In this document: positions 8,233 to 15,866 of the stretch, in pieces
How the letters are laid out: the number at the start of each line of letters is the position of its first letter
Position numbering within the stretch: position 1 is the first letter of the stretch
Assembly (NCBI GenBank): GCA_007135355.1
Contig: SLJA01000108.1
Span: 1-22,676 of the forward strand
From: Wenzhouxiangella sp.
GTDB taxonomy: Bacteria > Pseudomonadota > Gammaproteobacteria > Xanthomonadales > Wenzhouxiangellaceae
DNA length: 22,676 nt
Direction: 5' to 3'
Translations under genes and position numbers: made by a program
The notes under the pieces: model-generated
Databases searched by the model: none
The model's input: the letters and a program-made list of their open reading frames with translations, nothing else
What the model was told of the DNA's origin: nothing

Positions 8233-8709
8233 ATGAAAGAAAACGTGCTCGATCTGTTGATGTATCTGTTCGAGAACTACATCTACGACGAACCCGAGTC
8301 CACGCCCGACCGCGAATCCTTGAGCGACAGCCTCGAAGAAGCGGGCTTTTCAAGTAGCGAGATCGATCGCGCCTTTTCCTGGCTGGATGGTCTGGCCGAG
8401 CAGCGCAGCCTGCCGGAACTGGGTGGACATGAATCTTCGCCGGTACGGATCTTTACCGATGAAGAATCGAGCCGGCTGGACCTGGATGCCCGCGGCCTGA
8501 TCCTGTACCTTGAAAATACCGGCGTGCTCGACCCGGCTCGGCGCGAGCAGGTGGTGGACCGGCTGATGGCCCTGGACGACTTCGAAATCAGCATGGAAGA
8601 CGTCAAGTGGGTGGTGCTGATGGTGCTGTTCAACCAGCCCGGCCAAGAGGCCAACTACGCCTGGATGGAAGATCTGATGTTCGAGGAGGAAGGCGAATAC
8701 CGGCACTGA
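8233..8709 (+). CDS. smg: Smg family protein (DUF494)
   Basis: A 158-residue acidic protein of the Smg/DUF494 family, recognised by the N-terminus MKENVLDLLMYLFENYI, by length, and by its classical position directly after dprA (smf). Its biochemical function is unknown; no catalytic motif, signal peptide or membrane segment is present, so it should be cytoplasmic. The start codon directly follows the dprA stop (TGAATG), with AAGGA 7 nt upstream inside the dprA 3' end. A 41-bp gap leads to topA. Confidence 0.92.
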   Translation: MKENVLDLLMYLFENYIYDEPESTPDRESLSDSLEEAGFSSSEIDRAFSWLDGLAEQRSLPELGGHESSPVRIFTDEESSRLDLDARGLILYLENTGVLDPARREQVVDRLMALDDFEISMEDVKWVVLMVLFNQPGQEANYAWMEDLMFEEEGEYRH

Positions 8710-8750
8710 ACGGACTCAAGTCCGATTCAGCAGCCGTTTGCCGCCAGGCT

Positions 8751-11138
8751 ATGGCCAGAAACCTACTCATCGTCGAATCGCCGGCCAAGGCGACCACGAT
8801 CAACAAATACCTGGGCAAGGACTTCGAAGTCCTTGCCTCCTACGGTCATGTGCGCGACCTCGTGCCCAAGGAAGGCGCGGTCGACCCGGACAACAACTTC
8901 GCCATGCGCTACGACATTATCGAGCGCAACAAGAAACACGTCGACAAGATCGTCTCCAGCGCGCGCAAGGCCGACGCGGTTTTCCTGGCCACCGACCTCG
9001 ATCGCGAGGGTGAAGCCATCTCCTGGCACATCGCCGAGATCCTGAAAGAGCGCGGCGTCAACCAGAAAACGCCGATCAAGCGCGTCGTGTTCTCCGAAAT
9101 CACCAAGCGCGCCATCGACAAAGCCATGCAAAACCCGCGCGACCTGGCCGGCAGCCTGGTCGACGCGCAACAAGCGCGCAGGGCGCTGGATTATCTGGTT
9201 GGCTTCAACCTCTCGCCGCTGCTGTGGAAGAAGGTCAGGCGCGGTCTGTCCGCCGGCCGCGTGCAGTCGCCGGCGCTGCGCATGATCGTCGAGCGCGAGG
9301 AAGAGATTGAGCGCTTCGAGGCGCGTGAATACTGGACCATCGAGGCTGACCTGGGGCCGGAAGACCAGCGCTTCAGTGCCAATCTGGTCCGCCTGGACGG
9401 GAAGAAGTTCGAACAATTCGACATCACCGACCAGTCCCGGGCCGACCAGGTACGCGCCCAGGTGGAGCAAGCCGCCCAAGGCCGCTTCGAAGTCGCGCGC
9501 ATCAACAAGCGGCAGCGTCGCCGCCGTCCGCAGCCGCCGTTCATCACCTCCACACTGCAGCAGGAGGCCGCCCGCCGGCTGCGCTTCACCACCCAGCGCA
9601 CCATGCGTCTGGCCCAGCAACTGTATGAGGGCGTGGATATCGGCGACGGTGTGCAGGGCCTGATCACCTACATGCGCACCGATTCGGTGGCGCTGTCACA
9701 GGACGCGCTGAGCGAGATTCGCCAGGTCGTCGGCAAGGAATACGGCCAGGACCTGGTCCCTGAGAAGCCGAATTTCTACCAGTCGAAATCCAAGAACGCC
9801 CAGGAAGCGCACGAGGCCATCCGCCCGTCCACCGCCGGCCTGACCCCGATCAGGCTCAAGCGCTACCTGAGCGAGGAGCAGTACCGGCTGTATGAACTGA
9901 TCTGGAACCGCGCCGTGGCCAGCCAGATGATCCCGGCCGTGTACGACACGGTCAGCGCGGAGTTCGATGTCGGCGGGCACAGCTTCCGGGCCACCGGTTC
10001 AACCCTGATTGAACCCGGCTTTCTCAAGGTCTACCAGGATGCCCAGGCTACCCAGGACAACCAGTTACCCGAACTGAACGAAGGCGATCGCATCGAGCTG
10101 GTCGCGATCCGGCCCGAGCAGCATTTCACCGAGCCGCCGCCGCGCTATTCCGAAGCCAGCCTGGTCAAGGCGCTGGAAGACTACGGCATCGGTCGTCCTT
10201 CGACCTATGCTTCAATCATTCAGACCCTCAAGGATCGCGAATACGTCGAGCTGGAAAACCGGCGCTTCACCCCGACCGCCACCGGCCGGGTCGTCGCCAA
10301 CTTCCTGTCCAGTCACTTCGACCGCTACGTCGACTACGACTTCACCGCCCGCCTCGAGGACGAACTCGACGCCATCTCGCGCGGCGAACACGAGTGGATC
10401 CCGTTGCTGGAGGAATTCTGGCAGCCGTTCATTGACCGGGTGCAGGAAAAAGACGAAACCGTCAGTCGCCAGGAAGCGCAGCAGGCGCGCGAACTGGGCA
10501 TGGATCCGAAAACAGGCAAACCCGTCATCGTCCGCCTGGGGAGGTTCGGCCCCTTTGCCCAGATCGGCCAGGCCGAAGACGAAGAAAAACCCCAGTTTGC
10601 CGGACTGCGCCCCGGCCAGAAGATGGAGACCATCACGCTGGATGAGGCGCTGGAGCTATTCAAGCTGCCGCGCGAGCTGGGCGAGACGCCGGAAGGCGAA
10701 CCGGTGCAGGCCAACATCGGCCGCTTCGGCCCCTACGTACGCTACGGCACGCGCAATTTCGTCTCGCTCAAGGAGCATGACCCCCACGAGATCACGCTGG
10801 AGCAGGCACTGGAATTGGTCGCCGCACACAAGCAGATGCTGAAAGACCGCATCATCAAGACCTTTCCGGAACACGACATCGAGATTCTCAAGGGCCGCTA
10901 TGGACCCTTCGTGACCGATGGCAAACGCAACGCCAGCGTGCCCAAGGACGTGGAGCCGGAAACGCTAGACCTGGAAACCTGCCAGAAGATGCTGGCCGAA
11001 GCCCCGCCCAAGGGCCGCCGCGGCAAATTCGGCAAGAAAAAAGCCGGCGCGGCCAAGAAAACAGCCAAGAAGAAAGCCGCGAAGAAGAAAGCGTCTAAAA
11101 AGAAAGCCGGCAAGAAGAAAGCGGCTAAGAAGAAATGA
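8751..11138 (+). CDS. topA: DNA topoisomerase I
   Basis: A 795-residue type IA topoisomerase that relaxes negative supercoils. The TOPRIM domain begins LLIVESPAKATTINKYLG (Glu9), with the acidic cluster TDLDREGE (Asp82, Asp84, Glu86). SAGRVQSPALR (167-177) and GLITYMRTDS (303-312) follow; Tyr307 is the nucleophile. I chose the ATG at 8751 because MARNLLIVESPAK is the family N-terminus; the frame is open for 48 further codons upstream inside smg. The C-terminus lacks the four-Cys zinc fingers of the E. coli enzyme. Instead it has TopA C-terminal repeats, visible as LGRFGPFAQ, IGRFGPYVRYG and KGRYGPFVTDG, and ends in a 42-residue tail (754-795) with 22 lysines, mostly KKKA repeats. Confidence 0.97.
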   Translation: MARNLLIVESPAKATTINKYLGKDFEVLASYGHVRDLVPKEGAVDPDNNFAMRYDIIERNKKHVDKIVSSARKADAVFLATDLDREGEAISWHIAEILKERGVNQKTPIKRVVFSEITKRAIDKAMQNPRDLAGSLVDAQQARRALDYLVGFNLSPLLWKKVRRGLSAGRVQSPALRMIVEREEEIERFEAREYWTIEADLGPEDQRFSANLVRLDGKKFEQFDITDQSRADQVRAQVEQAAQGRFEVARINKRQRRRRPQPPFITSTLQQEAARRLRFTTQRTMRLAQQLYEGVDIGDGVQGLITYMRTDSVALSQDALSEIRQVVGKEYGQDLVPEKPNFYQSKSKNAQEAHEAIRPSTAGLTPIRLKRYLSEEQYRLYELIWNRAVASQMIPAVYDTVSAEFDVGGHSFRATGSTLIEPGFLKVYQDAQATQDNQLPELNEGDRIELVAIRPEQHFTEPPPRYSEASLVKALEDYGIGRPSTYASIIQTLKDREYVELENRRFTPTATGRVVANFLSSHFDRYVDYDFTARLEDELDAISRGEHEWIPLLEEFWQPFIDRVQEKDETVSRQEAQQARELGMDPKTGKPVIVRLGRFGPFAQIGQAEDEEKPQFAGLRPGQKMETITLDEALELFKLPRELGETPEGEPVQANIGRFGPYVRYGTRNFVSLKEHDPHEITLEQALELVAAHKQMLKDRIIKTFPEHDIEILKGRYGPFVTDGKRNASVPKDVEPETLDLETCQKMLAEAPPKGRRGKFGKKKAGAAKKTAKKKAAKKKASKKKAGKKKAAKKK

Positions 11139-11139
11139 C

Positions 11140-11217
11140 GGTTACAGGGTTCGGGGTTCAGGGTTCAGGAAAACCAGATTGTGCCCTCCTGAACCCTGAA
11201 CCCCGAACCCTGAAACC
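11140..11217. repeat. Long inverted repeat of TTCAGGG-like units between topA and hemF
   Basis: Arms 11145-11170 and 11187-11212 are a perfect 26-bp inverted repeat around a 16-nt loop. Beyond one mismatched pair, four more base pairs match (11140-11143 with 11214-11217), giving a 31-bp stem with a single mismatch. Each arm is made of GGGTTC/GGGGTTCA-type units, that is, short tandem TTCAGGG-like repeats. It begins one base after the topA stop and ends 28 bp before the hemF start. As RNA it would form a very stable hairpin and could end topA transcription, but no T-run follows, so it does not look like a standard intrinsic terminator. Confidence 0.85.
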
Positions 11218-11245
11218 TTAACGCAGGAAACCGACCTCTCGTCCC

Positions 11246-12151
11246 ATGCCCTCCCCCGACATCGCCCGCGTCTCCACCTACCTAACGAACCTCCAGGACC
11301 GCCTGTGCGCGGCTTTCGAGGAGAGCGATGGCCAGGCCCGGTTCCGCGAGGATCAGTGGAATCGACTCGAAGGCGGTGGTGGGCGCACGCGGGTCATGGA
11401 AGGAGGCAAGGTGTTCGAGAAAGGCGGGGTGAACTACTCCCTGGTGCACGGTACGGCGCTGCCGGCGGCGGCCAGTGCGCGCCGACCGGAACTGGCCGGC
11501 CGCGGCTTTCAGGCTCTGGGCGTATCCGTGGTCATGCACCCGGTCAACCCCTATGTGCCGACCAGCCACGCCAACGTGCGGTTTTTCATCGCCGAAAAGG
11601 AGAATGCCGAGCCGGTGTGGTGGTTTGGCGGCGGCTTCGACCTCACGCCCTACTACCCCTTCGACGAAGATTGCAGGCACTGGCACCAAACCGCCCGCGA
11701 TCTGTGCCGGCCGTTCGGAGATTCGGTTTACGCTGAACACAAACGCTGGTGCGACGAGTACTTTTTCCTCAAGCACCGTAACGAAACCCGCGGTGTCGGC
11801 GGGCTGTTTTTCGATGACCTGAATGACTGGGGCTTTGAACGCTGCTTTGAGTACATGCAGGCAGTCGGCAACGGCTATCTCGAAGCCTATCGACCGATCG
11901 TTGAGCGGCGCAAGCACACCGAATTCGGCCAGCATGAAGTCAACTTCCAACGCTACCGACGCGGGCGCTATGTGGAATTCAACCTGGTCTACGACCGCGG
12001 CACTTTGTTCGGCCTGCAGTCCGGCGGTCGCACCGAATCGATCCTGATGTCGCTGCCGGCCGTGGCGCACTGGAAATACGACTACCAGCCCGACCTCGCC
12101 TCGGCCGAGGGACGCCTGGCCGAGTACCTCAAGCCACGCGACTGGCTCTGA
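11246..12151 (+). CDS. hemF: Oxygen-dependent coproporphyrinogen III oxidase
   Basis: A 301-residue enzyme (the E. coli protein has 299) that oxidatively decarboxylates coproporphyrinogen III to protoporphyrinogen IX using O2. Conserved blocks include RTRVMEGGKVFEKGGVNYS, HPVNPYVPTSHANVRFF, WWFGGGFDLTPYYP and VEFNLVYDRGTLFGLQSGGR. The four conserved His of E. coli HemF (96, 106, 145, 175) are all present here shifted by two (98, 108, 147, 177). The ATG at 11246 gives the expected N-terminal length. The gene implies aerobic growth. It is separated from topA by the inverted repeat and is followed by repeat-rich non-coding DNA. Confidence 0.97.
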   Translation: MPSPDIARVSTYLTNLQDRLCAAFEESDGQARFREDQWNRLEGGGGRTRVMEGGKVFEKGGVNYSLVHGTALPAAASARRPELAGRGFQALGVSVVMHPVNPYVPTSHANVRFFIAEKENAEPVWWFGGGFDLTPYYPFDEDCRHWHQTARDLCRPFGDSVYAEHKRWCDEYFFLKHRNETRGVGGLFFDDLNDWGFERCFEYMQAVGNGYLEAYRPIVERRKHTEFGQHEVNFQRYRRGRYVEFNLVYDRGTLFGLQSGGRTESILMSLPAVAHWKYDYQPDLASAEGRLAEYLKPRDWL

Positions 12152-12179
12152 CCTCATCGCCAAGGCTTGTATCGCTCGG

Positions 12180-12380
12180 GCTCACGCAGAGGCACGCGCG
12201 GTCGTTCTCCATCCAGAGGCTTTTTGCCTCCGGCAATCCGCCTCTAAACTTCGAACTGCGCTGAGCCGCAGAGGGGCGAGGAGGAAAAAAGCGTTTGGAT
12301 TTTCCTCTGAGAAACACCTCAGCAGCAGATCAAAACTCTCATTTCCTCTGCGCACTCTGCGGCTCAGCGGCTCCGCGCGA
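12180..12380. repeat. Inverted-repeat region after hemF, related to the ntrY-ntrX repeat
   Basis: The 264 bp between the convergent hemF and rhomboid genes (12152-12415) contain no credible gene. A perfect 15-bp inverted repeat is present: CGCTGAGCCGCAGAG at 12259-12273 and its complement at 12355-12369, with imperfect extension through GAGGAAA-type sequence towards the loop. An additional segment at 12180-12194 reads GCTCACGCAGAGGCA, like the end of the element at 158-361. The right arm read on the minus strand matches the left arm of that element at roughly 22 of 28 positions, so both belong to one repeat family. A small hairpin, GAGGC-TTTTT-GCCTC, lies at 12215-12230. Confidence 0.65.
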
Positions 12381-12415
12381 GGACATCTTCTGCGACCCGT
12401 TACTGCTGCAGCCAG

Positions 12416-13075
12416 CTATTGACCCCGCCGCCGGTTGTAGTCCTGGCGCCCCCAGTACAGGATCATCGCCCCGCCGAACAACATTCCGCCCAGATGGGCG
12501 AAATGGGCGATGCGCGGCATGATGCCGGCCATGCCGAACACCAGGGTCAACAAACCGAAGACGATCACGAACCACTTGGCCTTCATCGGAATCGGCGGAA
12601 TCAGCAGCATGATGCGCGCATTGGGGTACATCACGCCAAAGGCGAGCAGCAGGCCGAATACCGCGCCCGAAGCGCCGATGGTCGGGTAGATTTCTCCAGC
12701 CAGTTGGGCTACCGCCAGCTGGACCAGGCCGGCGCCGATCATGCACACGAAGTAATACTGCAGGAAGCGGGTCGTGCCCCAGGCCCGTTCGATCGGCACG
12801 CCGAACATGTATAGGGCGAACATATTGAAAAACAGGTGGGCCAGTCCGCCATGCAGGAAGCCGTAGCTGACAAGCTGCCACAGCCCGAAACCGGTGTCCA
12901 ACGTTGTGCCGTCGGCAATGTTGATGGTGCTGGGAGTTGCCAGCGGCCATAGCGCAAACAGCCGAATCGCGTCGGCAAAGGCGCTCATCTGTACGAAATA
13001 GGCCACTACCGTGATCACCAGCAAGGTGATGGCGGCCGAACCGCCGGGGCGGCCGGCTTCAGGGAAGGTATTCAT
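12416..13075 (-). CDS. Rhomboid family intramembrane serine protease
   Basis: A 219-residue polytopic inner-membrane protein with about six hydrophobic segments. The rhomboid catalytic features are all visible: GASG with nucleophile Ser136 at the start of a helix, the catalytic His194 in the FAHLGG motif of the last core helix, and the HxxxN motif HLFFN (His80, Asn84) that helps form the oxyanion hole. It lacks a long N-terminal cytoplasmic domain, so it is the compact bacterial form. The start ATG overlaps the stop of the cytochrome c gene by 4 bp, so the two are translated together. The substrate is unknown. It looks like a general rhomboid rather than a dedicated rhombosortase, but I cannot rule that out by eye. 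Confidence 0.93.
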   Translation of the reverse strand: MNTFPEAGRPGGSAAITLLVITVVAYFVQMSAFADAIRLFALWPLATPSTINIADGTTLDTGFGLWQLVSYGFLHGGLAHLFFNMFALYMFGVPIERAWGTTRFLQYYFVCMIGAGLVQLAVAQLAGEIYPTIGASGAVFGLLLAFGVMYPNARIMLLIPPIPMKAKWFVIVFGLLTLVFGMAGIMPRIAHFAHLGGMLFGGAMILYWGRQDYNRRRGQ

Positions 13076-13572
13076 GGCAACTCCGCCAGGGCGTCCATCA
13101 AGCCCTCTTTGCGATACAGGGGTGGCCGGCGCCCGTCAAAAGCGCCTCGGATATTGGCGATATCGGCAGCAGTCAAGCGCGGCTCCCGGCCTGACCATTC
13201 TCGCTCGGTAAAGCCGATCAACTGGGCGATGTCCTCGTCGCTGATGTGCTGCATCGGTGGCATGTAGCCACGGTAGGTTCGTCCCGCCACCTCGATCTCG
13301 CCGCGAAGGCCGAGCAGAACAATCAAAGCCAGCGCCTCGGACGGCAATTCCATCCACTCAGAGCCGGCCAGCGGCGGAAAAGTAGGCGGCCGACCCTGGC
13401 CCTGGTTGCCATGGCAGGACGCGCAGTGGCGCAGGTACAACTCCTGGCCGGGCGCCAGCTCCAACTGCGCCTGCTCGTTGCCACAGGCGGTCAGGCCCAG
13501 AATCAATGCCAGCAGCGCCAGGCGCTGGAGGCCGGGCAACCCGGCCGGGCTGCGTTTACAATAGCCGGTCAT
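13072..13572 (-). CDS. c-type cytochrome, predicted lipoprotein
   Basis: A 166-residue protein with one haem c attachment site CASCH (Cys50, Cys53, His54), preceded by LYLRH and followed by GNQGQGRPPTFPPLAG. The likely distal Met ligand is Met104 in RGYMPPM. The N-terminus has a hydrophobic stretch ending in the lipobox GLTAC, giving a lipidated Cys at 30, so it should be an envelope-anchored electron carrier. It resembles the small class I cytochromes of cbb3-type or alcohol-dehydrogenase chains; no specific partner is next to it. The annotated ATG start gives an 11-residue extra N-region; a TTG at residue 12 is an alternative. It is coupled to the downstream rhomboid gene by an ATGA overlap. 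Confidence 0.9.
   Translation of the reverse strand: MTGYCKRSPAGLPGLQRLALLALILGLTACGNEQAQLELAPGQELYLRHCASCHGNQGQGRPPTFPPLAGSEWMELPSEALALIVLLGLRGEIEVAGRTYRGYMPPMQHISDEDIAQLIGFTEREWSGREPRLTAADIANIRGAFDGRRPPLYRKEGLMDALAELP
13557..13562 (+). promoter_or_regulatory. Candidate -10 for the LOG gene
   Basis: TACAAT lies 40 bp upstream of the LOG-family ATG, inside the first codons of the divergent cytochrome c gene. The same octamer TACAATAG occurs before hemH (17517). No recognisable -35 is found at the expected spacing, so this is only suggestive. Only 30 bp separate the two divergent start codons, so the LOG promoter must overlap cytochrome c coding sequence. Confidence 0.3.
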
Positions 13573-13602
13573 TCTTCGCTTTTAGTCCTCAAGTTCAAGC
13601 TC

Positions 13603-14202
13603 ATGTCGATGCAGCGCATCACCGTCTACGCCGCGTCCAGTCAGGCCCTAGCGCCCGACTATATCAACGCCGCCCGACGTTTGGGCAGAACCCTGGGCGA
13701 AGCGGGCTTGACTATTATCTATGGCGGCGGTGGACACGGGCTGATGGGCGCTGTCGCCGACGCCGCGCTGGCCGCCGGCGCCGAGGTGCATGGGGTGATC
13801 CCGGAGTTCCTGACCCGGGTCGAAGCGGGCCACCCGGGCCTGACCTCGCTGGAAATCGTCGAAGACATGCGAACCCGAAAAGCACGCATGCTGGAGGGCT
13901 CTAGCGCCGTAATCGCCCTGCCGGGGGGCTGCGGCACTTTCGAGGAATTGTTCGAAGCCATCACCCTCAAACGCCTGGGCCAGTTTTTGGGGCCCATCAT
14001 TTTGATCAACACCCATGGGTATTACGATCAGCTGCTGGATTTCCTGCGTCACAGCGTGAAGGAGCGGTTCATGAACCGCAGCCATCTGCAGATGTGGCAA
14101 AGCATCAAGGAGCCCGAGCAGATTCTCGACGCGCTGGGCACCGCTACCGCCTGGTCGTCGAACGCCATCGCCCAAGCCGCAGTGACACAACACAGCTCAT
14201 GA
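13603..14202 (+). CDS. LOG family protein (nucleoside 5'-monophosphate phosphoribohydrolase type)
   Basis: A 199-residue protein of the LOG (Lonely Guy, TIGR00730) family, whose studied members hydrolyse cytokinin riboside monophosphate or other nucleotide monophosphates at the N-glycosidic bond. The signature PGGCGTFEE (107-115) with catalytic Glu115 and the Arg-Lys pair in MRTRKARM (Arg92, Lys93) are intact, as is the Gly-rich loop YGGGGHGLMG (40-49). It lacks a signal peptide and should be cytoplasmic. The ATG at 13603 is chosen because MSMQRITVYAASS fits the family N-terminus; the open frame upstream lies antisense to the cytochrome c gene. The stop overlaps the next ATG (ATGA). The true substrate in this organism is unknown. 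Confidence 0.92.
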   Translation: MSMQRITVYAASSQALAPDYINAARRLGRTLGEAGLTIIYGGGGHGLMGAVADAALAAGAEVHGVIPEFLTRVEAGHPGLTSLEIVEDMRTRKARMLEGSSAVIALPGGCGTFEELFEAITLKRLGQFLGPIILINTHGYYDQLLDFLRHSVKERFMNRSHLQMWQSIKEPEQILDALGTATAWSSNAIAQAAVTQHSS

Positions 14203-15050
14203 GCCAGCCTTACACCATCCAAAGAGCAAGCTTTCGCCAAGGACTGAGCTGGTTGCCCGCCAGCGCCGAGATGATGCGCGGTGGTTTTCGCCCTCTGCTT
14301 GGCATCGCCGCGCTTTGGCTGCTGGTCAGCCTGATCGGCTTCGTTCCACTGATTGGCCAGCTCATCATCGTCATCATCACGCCGCTGCTGACCGCCGGCG
14401 TGTTGCTGGCCTTTGACCGTTTGGGCGAGCAGCGTATCCCGCCGCCGACCACCTTGTTCGCCGGCTGGCGCGACCCGGTTCGCCGCAACAGTCTATTGAC
14501 CTTGGGGTTATTCATGCTGGGAGGCGCCATGGCCGCGGCCCTGATCTTGTTCAGCTGGCTGGGCAGTCAACTGGGACAGGAGCAGCTGCAGGCGCTGCTC
14601 AGCCAGGAATCACCCGAGGCCATGGCCGAAGCGCTGACCGGTATCTCTATCGGCGGCGGTGTGTTATTGGCCGCGCTGGTCATGGGGCTGGTGCTGGCTG
14701 GGCTGTACTTTTCCGTCGCTCTGGTGATGTTTGGCCGCGCCCCAGCGGCCCGGGCTTTCATCACCAGTATCAAGGCGGTGCTGACCAACTGGCTTGCATT
14801 CATCGGCTATCTGATCGCTTTGTTCGCCATCGCAATGGGCTTGGGTGTCATTCTGGTTTTGATTTCGACCTTTCTGACCCTGGCGCTGGGGACCGTGGGC
14901 GCGTTCATCACCCAGATTCTTATGCTGCTGGGAATGATGCTGTTCCAGATTCTGCTGGCCGGCGCCCAATACCTTGCCTTTGCACAGATCTTCGGCTGGT
15001 CGCCCGGCTTGGACGACGAGGACGAGCCGGGACCAGCCGTGCCGTTATGA
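14199..15050 (+). CDS. BPSS1780 family integral membrane protein
   Basis: A 283-residue membrane protein with about six hydrophobic helices (near 32-49, 52-72, 98-120, 152-176, 197-228 and 233-262) and a short acidic tail, DDEDEP. The N-terminus with Gly/Trp-Leu before the first helix (QGLSWLPASAEMMRGGF) resembles the BPSS1780 family of unknown function. I see no transporter or catalytic motif. It starts with an ATGA overlap with the LOG gene, so the two are co-translated, yet no functional link is known to me. It converges on tatC, with a palindrome between them. Confidence 0.8.
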   Translation: MSQPYTIQRASFRQGLSWLPASAEMMRGGFRPLLGIAALWLLVSLIGFVPLIGQLIIVIITPLLTAGVLLAFDRLGEQRIPPPTTLFAGWRDPVRRNSLLTLGLFMLGGAMAAALILFSWLGSQLGQEQLQALLSQESPEAMAEALTGISIGGGVLLAALVMGLVLAGLYFSVALVMFGRAPAARAFITSIKAVLTNWLAFIGYLIALFAIAMGLGVILVLISTFLTLALGTVGAFITQILMLLGMMLFQILLAGAQYLAFAQIFGWSPGLDDEDEPGPAVPL

Positions 15051-15053
15051 CGC

Positions 15054-15088
15054 ACTCCGGCCGGCATGCCGGCAGACTGTTGCGGAGT
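15054..15088. terminator. Candidate bidirectional hairpin between convergent genes
   Basis: In the 39 bp between the convergent BPSS1780-family gene and tatC there is a perfect 14-bp palindrome, GCCGGCATGCCGGC (15060-15073), flanked by ACTCCG (15054-15059) and CGGAGT (15083-15088). The outer and inner pairings could form a hairpin in transcripts from both strands. The T-run after it is only three bases on the plus strand, so termination efficiency is uncertain. Confidence 0.4.
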
Positions 15089-15089
15089 T

Positions 15090-15866
15090 TCAGTCGGAGC
15101 GCTCGTCTCCGCCGGCTGCGGCCTCTTTTTCCTTGCTGCGCCGCAGCATGACCCGCGACATGAAGATACCCAGTTCGTAGAGAAACAGCACCGGTATCGC
15201 CAGCATGGTCTGGGAGATCATGTCCGGCGGGGTGATCAGCATCGCGACCAGAAAGGCGCCCACCACCACGTATCCGCGCGCCTTGGCCAGAGTATCCGGC
15301 GTGGTGATGCCCAGGGCGACCAGCACGATGGTGGCCACCGGAACCTGGAAGGCCAAACCAAATGCGATAAACAAGGCCAACACAAAGTCCAGATAGCGGT
15401 TGATGTCGGTCATCACCGCCACGCCCTCGGGCGCCATGGAGGTGAAGAACGAAAACACCACCGGGAAGACCAAAAAGTAAGCGAACGCGCAGCCGGCGTA
15501 GAACAGCAGTACCGAAGCCACCAGCAGCGGACGGGCCAGGCGCTGCTCGTGCCGATATAACCCTGGCGCGACGAACGCCCAAGCCTGGTAGATGACCGCC
15601 GGCATGGCGATCAACAAACCCAGAATCAGCACCAGCTTGAAGGGAGCAAAAAAGGGCGAGGCCACATCGATGGCGATCATGCTCGAGCCTTCCGGGAGAT
15701 GCCGGATCAGCGGCTCGGCCAGCGTGGCGTAGAGCTGGCGCGCGAACGGGGCCAGGGCAATCACGACCACACCGATGGCGATCACCGCCCGGAGCAAACG
15801 CGTACGCAGCTCCAGCAGGTGATCGATCAGTGTCATCTCACGACTATCCTCCGTCTTTTCGGTCAC
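15090..15866 (-). CDS. tatC: Twin-arginine translocase subunit TatC
   Basis: A 258-residue multi-spanning membrane protein that recognises twin-arginine signal peptides and forms the receptor complex with TatB. The N-terminal cytoplasmic HLLELRTRLLRAV motif is characteristic, and about six hydrophobic helices follow, ending in a basic C-terminal tail. Two starts are credible: GTG at 15866, with GAGGAG 10 nt upstream and a 23-bp overlap with tatB, and ATG at 15836, with GGAGGA 10 nt upstream. I prefer the longer form because TatC proteins normally carry around ten acidic residues before the LIxHLxELR motif; the shorter form would have 248 residues. Confidence 0.95.
   Translation of the reverse strand: MTEKTEDSREMTLIDHLLELRTRLLRAVIAIGVVVIALAPFARQLYATLAEPLIRHLPEGSSMIAIDVASPFFAPFKLVLILGLLIAMPAVIYQAWAFVAPGLYRHEQRLARPLLVASVLLFYAGCAFAYFLVFPVVFSFFTSMAPEGVAVMTDINRYLDFVLALFIAFGLAFQVPVATIVLVALGITTPDTLAKARGYVVVGAFLVAMLITPPDMISQTMLAIPVLFLYELGIFMSRVMLRRSKEKEAAAGGDERSD

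Noticed and set aside
12416..13075. Rhombosortase for the IPTL-CTERM-like protein
   Set aside because: Rhombosortases are linked to GlyGly-CTERM tails, not IPTL-type tails, and this protein has general rhomboid motifs. There is no evidence for pairing.
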